Assembly: GCF_001020205.1 (NCBI RefSeq)
Contig: NZ_CP011663.1
Coordinates: 744,001-808,000 of the forward strand
Origin: Clostridium sporogenes
Lineage (GTDB): Bacteria > Bacillota > Clostridia > Clostridiales > Clostridiaceae
Length of the DNA stretch: 64,000 nt
Direction of reading: 5' to 3'
Shown here: positions 1-7,286 of the stretch, piece by piece
Position numbering within the stretch: the first letter of the stretch is position 1
How the letters are laid out: the number at the start of each line of letters is the position of its first letter
Notes under the pieces: generated by a model
What the model saw: the letters and a program-made list of their open reading frames with translations, nothing else
The model's database searches: none
Told to the model about the DNA's origin: nothing
Translations under genes and position numbers: made by a program

Positions 1-373
1 CTCCTAAAGGTATACCAATTAAAATGGCTAGAATTACTGAAAATATAGCTATAGAAAAAGTTACTGGAATTCTTCTAACTAGTTCATCAAATACTGGTTC
101 TCCAGAGATATAAGATTTTCCTAAGTCACCATTAATGGCTTTTTTTACCCAATTTACATATTGTATAGGAAGGGGATCATTTAACCCCATTTCTTCTCTA
201 AGATTAAATATTTCTGTTTCTGTAGGCTGATTTATACCGTCCATAGAAAGAACTTGAAGCGCCGGATCTCCCGGCGCTAATATTCCTAATGTAAAAGAAA
301 TAAGAGAAACTCCTATAAGTACAGGAATCGAATGAATCAATTTTTTAAACAAATATTTTAAAGACTGTTTCAT
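1..373 (-). CDS. ABC transporter permease, DppB/NikB type (partial)
   Basis: This is the N-terminal part of an inner-membrane permease of the peptide/nickel (DppB/OppB/NikB) family; the gene runs off the left edge. The visible protein begins MKQSLKYLFKKLIHSIPVLI, a first transmembrane helix, followed by an extracytoplasmic loop containing an LREEMGLNDPLPIQY-like stretch typical of the family, and the start of the second helix. Its ATG directly follows the TAA stop of the upstream binding-protein gene with no gap, so the two are translationally coupled in one operon. It should form the channel for the solute delivered by that lipoprotein. Substrate is inferred from the cobalamin riboswitch upstream (Co or Ni more likely than peptide). 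Confidence 0.85.
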   Translation of the reverse strand, partial: MKQSLKYLFKKLIHSIPVLIGVSLISFTLGILAPGDPALQVLSMDGINQPTETEIFNLREEMGLNDPLPIQYVNWVKKAINGDLGKSYISGEPVFDELVRRIPVTFSIAIFSVILAILIGIPLG

Positions 374-1960
374 TTATTTGCTCCACTGAAGTTCTGGAAG
401 GGTAGTTCCATAAATAAATGCATTGTGTCCAGTAACTCTTTTATTATAAACTACTAAATTTACTTCATTAAAAAGAGGGATTGTAGGAAGTTCTTTAGCT
501 GATATATCCTGAAGCTCATTATATATTTCTCCTCTTTTTTTCATATCTACAGTTTTTGTAGCAGTTTGTAATAATTCATCAACATGAGAATTTTTATATC
601 CTAAGTTATATTCTTTATTTGTATCACCAGTACTTTTCATATGTGTTTCAAGTATAGTGTATGGTTCCATATTTGGTAGTCCACGTCTGTCCATGAATAA
701 ATGAAAATTACCTTTTTTAGCAATTTCCCTAGAAGCAGCTAATTCACAATTAACTATAGACACATTTAATCCTATAGATTTTAAAGTAGCCTGTATGTAT
801 TCAGCCTCTTCCTTATAAGGATAAGCTTTTACCAAGTGAGCAGGAACTATAAGTTGAACATCTGCAGTTTTACCCTTTAATACTTTAGATGCTAAATCTT
901 TTGCTTTTTCTAAATTATGTTCTGCTTTTATGTCCTTATAAAAAGGGGAAGTATAGTTTAAAATATTTTGTGTAGATTTTCCAAAGTTGTTATAGAATTT
1001 ATTAACAATCAAATCTCTATCTAAAGCAAGACTTACTGCTTGTTTCATTCTAACATCATTAAAAGGCGCTTTATTTCCATTAGCATAAAGATAATGAGAA
1101 ATTGTTGATTTTTCATATGAGCTTACAAATTTATCATCTTTTAAAAGTTCTTTAGCTAAATTAGGTGGGATTGCACCTAAGTCTAAAACTCCCATAATTT
1201 CTCCAGACTTTAGAGCTGAAAATCTTGTTTGAGGATCTGGAATAGTTTTGATTTTTATTTTTTTAGATTTAGCTTTGCTTCCCCAATAATTATCAAAAGC
1301 ATCTAATACACAATAAGAATCTTTTTTGTATTCAATTAGTTTAAAAGGACCTGTTGCATTAGGCTTATCCACTACAAAATTACCATCTTTACCGAAATCC
1401 TTTGGATGGAATATAGGGCTTCCGAAGTTAACCATATTGTATGGTAATGTAGGTACTGGGTTTTTAAAATTTAATTTTACTGTGTAATCATCTACTTTAA
1501 CACAATCAATTAATCCAGGATATATTTTATTTACTTTAAAAGTGTAGAAATTAGATTTACCTTTTTTAAGTTTTTTATATCTATCAAAGTTAGCAACTAC
1601 TATATCTGCATTAAACTTTTCTCCATTATGGAAAGTTACTCCCTGTTGCAGCTTAAAAGTCCATTGCTTTGCATCTTTTGACATTTCCCAAGACTTAGCT
1701 AATTTGGGAGAAGGTTCACCTTTTTTGTTCATAGTAACAAGTGGTTCCCAAACATAGGATATAATATTAGTGAAATGTATATTTTCTTTTCCTGGAGCTA
1801 TATCTCTAGGAGCAGCTAGTACTATTTCTTTATTATTATCAGTTTTTGTAGTTGTCTTTTCAGATTTATTTGTACATCCTGATAAAATAATACACGATGC
1901 CATTATAAAAAGTAACAATTTACTGAATATGCTTTTTTTCTTAGATAATAGTTTTGTCAT
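374..1960 (-). CDS. ABC transporter substrate-binding lipoprotein, family 5 (NikA/OppA type)
   Basis: This is a lipoprotein that captures solute for the adjacent permease. The start is taken as the ATG at 1958-1960, seven bases after GGAGG; a TTG two codons earlier is less well spaced. The N-terminus has a basic stretch, a hydrophobic core and the lipobox LSGC. The body carries family-5 signatures such as SYVWEPLVTMNKKGEPSPKLA, split here as SYVWEPLVTM then NKKGEPSPKLAKSWE, and WTFKLQQGVTFHNGEKFNAD. Length (about 528 residues) fits the family. NikA-type proteins bind nickel or cobalt chelates, while OppA types bind peptides. A cobalamin riboswitch in its leader favours cobalt uptake for B12 synthesis; that is inference, as no metal ligand was identified. 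Confidence 0.85.
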   Translation of the reverse strand: MTKLLSKKKSIFSKLLLFIMASCIILSGCTNKSEKTTTKTDNNKEIVLAAPRDIAPGKENIHFTNIISYVWEPLVTMNKKGEPSPKLAKSWEMSKDAKQWTFKLQQGVTFHNGEKFNADIVVANFDRYKKLKKGKSNFYTFKVNKIYPGLIDCVKVDDYTVKLNFKNPVPTLPYNMVNFGSPIFHPKDFGKDGNFVVDKPNATGPFKLIEYKKDSYCVLDAFDNYWGSKAKSKKIKIKTIPDPQTRFSALKSGEIMGVLDLGAIPPNLAKELLKDDKFVSSYEKSTISHYLYANGNKAPFNDVRMKQAVSLALDRDLIVNKFYNNFGKSTQNILNYTSPFYKDIKAEHNLEKAKDLASKVLKGKTADVQLIVPAHLVKAYPYKEEAEYIQATLKSIGLNVSIVNCELAASREIAKKGNFHLFMDRRGLPNMEPYTILETHMKSTGDTNKEYNLGYKNSHVDELLQTATKTVDMKKRGEIYNELQDISAKELPTIPLFNEVNLVVYNKRVTGHNAFIYGTTLPELQWSK

Positions 1961-1987
1961 AATCAATCCTCCGATTTTAATTTGAAA

Positions 1988-2017
1988 ATAAAAAAATCTT
2001 CCCTTTGAGGAGAAGAT
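1988..2017 (-). terminator. Riboswitch expression-platform terminator
   Basis: Reading the minus strand, ATCTTCTC pairs with GGGAAGAT around a short loop and is followed directly by seven T. It lies between the cobalamin aptamer and the binding-protein start, so it is the expected OFF-state hairpin. Confidence 0.8.
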
Positions 2018-2112
2018 AGTTGCAGCTTAATAAATATTAATAAATATCAATATCTATTAATAAACAAAAAAACAAACACCTCCCCATCCGCGTGAGTAAA
2101 GTTATACAAGTC

Positions 2113-2255
2113 TTTATGGCAGGTATCCTGACTTGAGATCATAGTAACATCATTACCTTCCCATTAATAAATAACAGTGGCATCCAATGAGATACTCCCT
2201 CTTACAGTGGCGGGACCGTGTTGGATTTACACCAAGCTTCCCTATTAAGCAATAT
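2113..2255 (-). promoter_or_regulatory. Cobalamin riboswitch
   Basis: The minus strand carries the conserved order of a B12 aptamer: GGGAAGCTTGGTG, then AAATCCAACACGGTCCCGCC followed by ACTGTAA (the B12 box core), and AGTCAGGATACCTGCC near the 3' end. A terminator hairpin follows before the gene start. It should lower expression of the downstream transporter when adenosylcobalamin is abundant. Confidence 0.93.
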
Positions 2256-2306
2256 AAAACAAATATATTACACCATAAAAAATCATAATATTACATTTTT
2301 CCCTTA

Positions 2307-2336
2307 ATTATACCATTACATGACCAAATTTACCAA
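2307..2336 (-). promoter_or_regulatory. Promoter for riboswitch-controlled transporter
   Basis: On the minus strand TTGGTA and TATAAT are separated by 18 bases, about 50 bases upstream of the aptamer. This is a reasonable sigma-A promoter for the leader transcript. Confidence 0.5.
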
Positions 2337-2495
2337 CACAATTTATTTTGAAGGTACGTCTAATTGCTTATATAAAATTGCCAAAAACGCAACTATTTAT
2401 TATGAAACATAAACTAATAATCTTTATAATTTAATTAGGGACGTTTATGAGTTATATAACATGTAAACTTACAAGGCTTTGTCGAATATTATATA

Positions 2496-3185
2496 GTGAA
2501 AGAGGGGGTAATTATAAGTATATCTGAAAGTAAAGAGAAGTTTAATATAGATCAAAATGAAATAAAGGGTATAGATAAAAGTTTAAGCTGTGTATGTCCA
2601 GAACCTACAAAACTGATGAAAGAATCAGCAAATCTTTTATTTAGAGTACCTGTATTTTTGAGTCATCCAAGTAGATTAAATACAGTACAACAGGAGTTTG
2701 TAGATGCAATAATTAGGCAAATTAGAAAAGCACTGCTTTTCCCACGAACACTTCCTGTAAGTGAACAATATCCAGAAACACCATTAACCAATATTCGTAG
2801 AATGATTTTATCCAGTTATGGAATGGTGTCACTTAATCTAAGACAATGGAAAGTTAATATTATTAAAAACAATCTTAACCAACCTATAGGAGAAACTGTG
2901 TGGGAAGGAAGTCCCTTTGCACAAATTCAACCTGCAATGGCTTATCAATATGGACTACCTCTATTGTTAATCAGGGAAGTAGGAGTAGAACAAACTGGAA
3001 TTTGGTCTTTTGGAATTGGACCATTTTTAATATTGGAATGGGATTCTAAAGCAACAAACCCTATTGAAACTTTTTTTGAAAGAAATGATTGGAAGTCTAT
3101 TTTTGAAAATTGGGTTGGTCAAGTAAGAACTGGTTATTATATTCAGACTCAACAACAGTTCCAATACTCATGTCTTCATGACTAG
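2496..3185 (+). CDS. Unidentified 229-residue cytoplasmic protein
   Basis: I do not recognise this family with certainty. There is no signal peptide or membrane helix. The N-terminus has Cys-containing SLSCVCPEP. A central stretch VPVFLSHPSRLNTVQQEF followed by LLFPRTLPVSEQYPETPL and SSYGMVSL reads like an alternating beta/alpha nucleotide-binding or TIR-like fold. A second conserved-looking part holds WEGSPFAQIQPAMAYQYGLP and LLLIREVGVEQTGIW. This is only a fold-level impression. The start is unusual: the only canonical codon is the GTG at 2496, which lacks a good upstream site, while AGAGGGGG lies just after it before non-standard ATT/ATA codons. A TTTGTCGAA sequence resembling a Spo0A box lies just upstream. 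Confidence 0.6.
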   Translation: MKEGVIISISESKEKFNIDQNEIKGIDKSLSCVCPEPTKLMKESANLLFRVPVFLSHPSRLNTVQQEFVDAIIRQIRKALLFPRTLPVSEQYPETPLTNIRRMILSSYGMVSLNLRQWKVNIIKNNLNQPIGETVWEGSPFAQIQPAMAYQYGLPLLLIREVGVEQTGIWSFGIGPFLILEWDSKATNPIETFFERNDWKSIFENWVGQVRTGYYIQTQQQFQYSCLHD

Positions 3186-3304
3186 ATAGGATACTGTAAA
3201 AAAATATCCTATAAGAGATTGGATAAAACTATTGGAAGGCTCAATGGATGGCTTTAAAAAAGAATAGCTAATACAGATAATTTTTTAAATAAATAAGAAA
3301 AAAT

Positions 3305-3350
3305 GAAGATATCTCAAAATTAAATCTATTTTGTGACATCTTCACTTTTT
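3305..3350 (+). terminator. Intrinsic terminator of the TCAAAAT...ATTTTG family
   Basis: GAAGAT-A-TC-T-CAAAAT pairs with ATTTTG-T-GA-C-ATCTTC across a short loop and is followed by CACTTTTT. The sequence is shared with two other terminators in the window (around 29.9 kb and the IS-split one at 32.68/33.7 kb). Being nearly symmetric, it may serve both flanking convergent genes. Confidence 0.8.
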
Positions 3351-3419
3351 ATATTAAAAGCAACATAACAATATTAGGACATTATGGTAATGCCATGTGA
3401 ATAAAATTTTTTATAGTTT

Positions 3420-4610
3420 TTATTTAGTATAGTTATCAAAGTAACCTTGTATAAAGATTATAGGAGTACCTTTATCTCCACTTCCAGAGGTTAAGTCAGA
3501 AAGTGAACCTATAAGGTCTGTAAGTCTTCTTGGTGTAGTTCCTTGAGACGCCATAGAACCTACAAGATCATCTTCTTTATTTTTTATATATTCAGATATA
3601 GCTTTTTTAAGTTCATCACCTTTTAAATCAGCAAAGTCATTATCTGCAAGGTATTTTAATTTAACTTCATTTGGAGTTCCATCAAGTCCTTTTGTATAAG
3701 CAGGTGCAACTACTGGGTCAGCAAGTTCCCATATCTTACCTACTGGATCTTTGAATGCTCCGTCTCCATAAATCATAACTTCAACATTTTTGCCTGTTTT
3801 CTCTTTAAGTTTAGCTTGTATATTATCAACAACAGGTTTGCAGTTACGAGGGAATAACTTAACGGTGTCTTCAGTAGATTTATTTGATCCTAAAAGACCA
3901 TAGTTTTCATTAAATCCACCGCCATCAACAGATGAAGATAATATATTATCAAGGCTGTATATTTTTTCGCCCCCATTGTTTTTAAGTATTTTTTTAGTTC
4001 TAAATCTTGTATGTATATCACAAGTAAGAACGTTCTTTGTATAATTTAATATAGTTTTTGGATTATTTGAAAATATAACTTCACATTCAACACCATATTC
4101 TTCAATTAAAGATTTATAGTATTCAACGTAATCAACTCCAGTAAATGTATGTTTAACTTCTCCAAAACAATCACGGAATTGTTTTTCAGTTAAAACATCA
4201 CTCCAAGGGTTTATTCCTTTTTCATCTAACATGTCTATGTCAACAAGATGATTACCAACTTCGTCAGATGGATAGCTAAGCATAAGAACAATTTTTTTAG
4301 AACCCTTTGCAATACCACGAAGGCATATAGCAAAACGGTTACGGCTTAGTATTGGAAATATTACTCCTATGGTATCATCACCAAATTTTGATTTTACATC
4401 CTTTGCAATCTGGTCTATTGTAGCATAGTTACCTTGAGCACGAGCAACAACAGATTCTGTTACAGTAACAACATCTTTATCATTTATTTTAAATCCTTCA
4501 ACTTCAGAAGCCTTTAATACGCTATCAACAACGATATCTTCTATACAATCTCCTTCGTTAATAATAGGGCAACGAAGACCTCTAACAACAGTTCCAACTA
4601 CTCTTTCCAA
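3420..4610 (-). CDS. Coenzyme F420-0:L-glutamate ligase family protein
   Basis: This protein (396 residues) resembles the CofE/FbiB gamma-glutamyl ligase family, which adds glutamate to F420-0 using GTP. Visible motifs are the N-terminal VRGLRCPIINEGD, the DVVTVTESVVARAQGNY segment, the IFPILSRNRFAICLRGIA block and MIYGDGAFKDPVGKIWELAD, which contains the acidic GDG loop. It is longer than minimal CofE (about 250 residues), as is usual for the clostridial version. Clostridia are not generally known to make F420, so the true acceptor may be another molecule. The start is TTG at 4608-4610 with AAGGAGAG upstream. It stands alone and is divergent from a LysR gene. Confidence 0.75.
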   Translation of the reverse strand: MERVVGTVVRGLRCPIINEGDCIEDIVVDSVLKASEVEGFKINDKDVVTVTESVVARAQGNYATIDQIAKDVKSKFGDDTIGVIFPILSRNRFAICLRGIAKGSKKIVLMLSYPSDEVGNHLVDIDMLDEKGINPWSDVLTEKQFRDCFGEVKHTFTGVDYVEYYKSLIEEYGVECEVIFSNNPKTILNYTKNVLTCDIHTRFRTKKILKNNGGEKIYSLDNILSSSVDGGGFNENYGLLGSNKSTEDTVKLFPRNCKPVVDNIQAKLKEKTGKNVEVMIYGDGAFKDPVGKIWELADPVVAPAYTKGLDGTPNEVKLKYLADNDFADLKGDELKKAISEYIKNKEDDLVGSMASQGTTPRRLTDLIGSLSDLTSGSGDKGTPIIFIQGYFDNYTK

Positions 4611-4734
4611 ATTTATCTCTCCTTAATTTCAAAAAAATTTTGAATTAAAATTACTTCCTATACTTGTAATATACAACATTTTTATGGTATAAGTAAAATA
4701 AATAGTATATATAGTGGGTATAAGGAGGGCTTAT

Positions 4735-5610
4735 ATGATAAGTAAATTAGATTTATATAGAGTATTTGGTTGTGTAGGAAAGTGTAAAAGCTTTTCAAAG
4801 GCAGCTAAGGAGTTATATATGACACAACCGGCCGTAAGCCAATCCATAATGCAATTAGAAAAAGAACTTAGTATAAGACTTTTTACACGAACTCCTAAAG
4901 GGGTTATTTTAACTAATGAGGGTGAAATTTTATTTGAATATGTAACCTCTGCCATAAGTTTAATAGAAGCAGGAGAAAAAAAGATGCTAGATTCTAAAAA
5001 TCTTATGATAGGGGATCTAAAAATAGGGGTAGGGGATACTACTTCTAAGTATTTTTTACTATCTTATTTAGAAGAATTTCATATAAAGTATCCAAATGTA
5101 AAATTAAAAATATTAAACGGAACTACTGTAGAGTTGTGTAACTTGGTTAAAACAGGGGATATTGATTTGGCTATTTGTAACTTACCAATAGAAGACGCTG
5201 CTCTAGAATTTAAAAAGTGTATGGAAATACAGGATATATTTGTTTGTGGGGAAAGGTTTAATAAAACTATATCTAAGCCTTTAAGTTTTGTAGAAATTTC
5301 AAAAATGCCCCTTATATTATTAGATGGCAAATCTAACTCAAGACAATATGTAGAAAAATATTTATTGTCAAAGGGGGTCAATATTAGTCCAGAAATTGAG
5401 CTTGGAGCTCATGATTTATTACTACAATTTGCAAAGATAAATCTAGGAATAGCCTGTGTTGTAAAGGAATTTTCATTAGAATATTTAGAAAAAGAAATTT
5501 TGTTTGAGGTAAAGACTAAGGAACCGATCCCTAAGAGGAATATAGGATTTTGTTATTTAAAAAGTGTATCATTGTCCCCAGCTGCAAGAACATTTTTAGA
5601 AACCCTATAA
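4735..5610 (+). CDS. LysR-family transcriptional regulator
   Basis: The N-terminal helix-turn-helix is clear: KCKSFSKAAKELYMTQPAVS and QSIMQLEKELSIRLFTRTPK (residues about 15-60). It is followed by the LysR effector-binding domain containing LKIGVGDTTSKYFL and GDIDLAICNLP. The ATG at 4735 is chosen because AAGGAGG lies six bases upstream; an in-frame GTG 21 bases earlier has no such site. The protein has about 291 residues, normal for the family. It is divergent from the F420-ligase-like gene, and LysR regulators often act on a divergent neighbour, so this gene is a plausible target. The effector is unknown; the protein most resembles the CysL/CysB-like clostridial group. Confidence 0.85.
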   Translation: MISKLDLYRVFGCVGKCKSFSKAAKELYMTQPAVSQSIMQLEKELSIRLFTRTPKGVILTNEGEILFEYVTSAISLIEAGEKKMLDSKNLMIGDLKIGVGDTTSKYFLLSYLEEFHIKYPNVKLKILNGTTVELCNLVKTGDIDLAICNLPIEDAALEFKKCMEIQDIFVCGERFNKTISKPLSFVEISKMPLILLDGKSNSRQYVEKYLLSKGVNISPEIELGAHDLLLQFAKINLGIACVVKEFSLEYLEKEILFEVKTKEPIPKRNIGFCYLKSVSLSPAARTFLETL

Positions 5611-5612
5611 AC

Positions 5613-5746
5613 AGAGTTCTTGGCTTCAGAGGGAATTTTTAATCCCTCTGAAGCTTAGAAATCGTTATCCAGGGACATAGCCGCTCTTTACCCCAACTTT
5701 AAAGAAGATGGGAGTATTAGAGCGGGTAGTCATCGGATAAAACTCT
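5613..5746 (+). repeat. Structured repeat element, copy A
   Basis: This roughly 130-base element folds strongly. AGAGTT at the 5' edge can pair with AACTCT at the 3' edge. GCTTCAGAGGGA pairs with TCCCTCTGAAGC. TTATCC pairs with GGATAA. CCGCTCT pairs with AGAGCGG, extended by TACCCC with GGGAGTA. A clearly homologous copy with compensating changes lies at 20482-20610 in the same orientation. The first hairpin probably also terminates the LysR transcript. It may be a small structured RNA or a palindromic mobile repeat; I do not recognise a named RNA family. Confidence 0.6.
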
Positions 5747-5859
5747 GGCTTTTATTCAAATATCATTAAATATAGTATACTATATTTAAAATAAAGAAAA
5801 TTAAATATTAAAAAATAGATTGGTAAAGAATAGATGAAATTAAATGAGAGTGATGGTAA

Positions 5860-6273
5860 GTGAAAAGAATACCTGGCAAAGGATTGGGAGGAAAAGTTCT
5901 CAAGATACCTTACTATGTTATAAAGACAATATATTGGGAACAATATTTCCAAAGAATAAATCTTACATTATTAGGTGCAGATAGCACTTATTTCATAAAA
6001 AGTGAAGATGAGAATAATAAGGGCTACGTAGATATAATGCTTAAAAGAAAGATTCAGTTTAAAGATATAACTAAATTTCAGTGGATTATAGAACTAAAAT
6101 ATATAAAGGAAAGTGATAAAAATACCTTAGAAAAAGTAGAAGAAGAAGGACTAAAGTAGCTTAAGGGATATGCTGAAAGTAAAATGGTGAAAGAGGAACT
6201 TGGAACAGATAATTTAAAGAAAGCCTTAGTTATTGTAGTAGGAAAAAAAGATATTTATACTGTAGAGTTATAA
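5860..6273 (+). pseudogene. Fragment of an AAA-ATPase/PD-(D/E)XK (DUF1703) protein
   Basis: Only the C-terminal part of the AAA-ATPase plus PD-(D/E)XK nuclease family is present. The frame reads GYVDIMLKRKIQFKDITKFQ followed by WIIELKYIK, matching the D...E-x-K nuclease core, then a TAG after EEEGLK, and continues in the same frame as QLKGYAESKMVKEELG and KALVIVVGKKDIYTVEL to a TAA at 6273. The N-terminal ATPase region is missing, so this is a relic. Two smaller shards of the same family lie at about 14.75 and 28.03 kb. Confidence 0.7.
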
Positions 6274-6489
6274 TATTTTCTAATAACTCATCATCCATAA
6301 CTTCTGAATTAGCAATTATATTAAATAAATATAGAAAGAATTAAGGAAAAGGGATTGGCGGGATATCAGGAGACGTTAATTGAGGATTATATAAAAGATA
6401 TTATAAACGTGATGATAGTATAATAAATAATGAATACTAGAAATCTTATGAATAGTTATGTCAGGGTATATCAGTGGAGGTGTAAAACT

Positions 6490-7158
6490 TTGAAAAATAA
6501 AATGAAAAGGATATTGACGGTTATTATGGTAATAGTTTTAATGGGAACAGCAGCAATATTTTTTATTGATTTTAGGGTAAGATCAGAAAGTAAAAAATAC
6601 ATTGTAAATCCTAAAGATGTTCCAGAAGCAGAGGCAATTCTAGTGTTAGGAGCTTATGTCAAACCAAGTGGTAAACTTTGTGATATGTTAGAAGATAGAG
6701 TAGCAGTTGGAATAGATTTATATAAAAATAACAAGGCAAAAAAACTATTATTTAGCGGAGATCATGGACAAGTTAATTATGATGAAGTAAATGGAATGAA
6801 GAAAGTTGCTGAAAAAAAAGGGGTTAAAAAGGAGGATATATTTTTAGATCATGCTGGATTTAGTACCTATGAAAGTATGTATAGAGCAAAAGAGATTTTT
6901 AAAGCTAAAAAAATAATAATTGTAACTCAACAATACCATCTTATGAGGGCTGTGTATATAGCAAGAAAGCTTGGATTAGATGCCTATGGAGTAAATTCAG
7001 ATCAAAGAAATTATTGGGGAATAGATAAATATAAAACTAGAGAAATTGCAGCAAGAGTAAAGGACTATTTTAATGTTAATTTAATTAAATCCAAACCTAA
7101 ACATCTAGGAGATACCATACCTGTAAGTGGAAATGGTATAGTTACACATGATAAGTAA
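6490..7158 (+). CDS. SanA/YdcF-type (DUF218) membrane-anchored protein
   Basis: The chosen start is TTG at 6490, because GGAGGT lies eight bases upstream; an ATG 60 bases earlier has no site. Residues 5-25 form one transmembrane anchor (ILTVIMVIVLMGTAAIFFI). The outer domain shows the DUF218 signatures EAILVLGAYV, LEDRVAVGIDLYK, LLFSGDHGQ, STYESMYRAKEIF and IIVTQQYHLMRAVYIARKLG. E. coli SanA and VanZ-region relatives of this family affect envelope permeability and vancomycin sensitivity. A biochemical reaction is not established for this branch. It is monocistronic, ending in a terminator at 7206. Confidence 0.85.
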   Translation: MKNKMKRILTVIMVIVLMGTAAIFFIDFRVRSESKKYIVNPKDVPEAEAILVLGAYVKPSGKLCDMLEDRVAVGIDLYKNNKAKKLLFSGDHGQVNYDEVNGMKKVAEKKGVKKEDIFLDHAGFSTYESMYRAKEIFKAKKIIIVTQQYHLMRAVYIARKLGLDAYGVNSDQRNYWGIDKYKTREIAARVKDYFNVNLIKSKPKHLGDTIPVSGNGIVTHDK

Positions 7159-7205
7159 GTAGAGGGAAACAGCTACTTGTAAAAAATGTAAGGGTAAAAA
7201 TACAC

Positions 7206-7240
7206 TCCAGTAGTTATTAATACATAGCTGCTGGAATTTT
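7206..7240 (+). terminator. Intrinsic terminator
   Basis: TCCAGTAGTTAT pairs, with two G-U pairs, with ATAGCTGCTGGA, followed by ATTTTAT. It separates the SanA-like gene from the helicase gene. Confidence 0.7.
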
Positions 7241-7286
7241 ATATGGTATAATGAATTATAGAATTTAGTTCAAGTAAGAGGTAAAA

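Noticed and set aside
3192..3267. Short frame TVKKYPIRDWIKLLEGSMDG in the 3' region of the unidentified 229-residue gene.
   Set aside because: It has no start or ribosome binding site; too short to claim as a gene.
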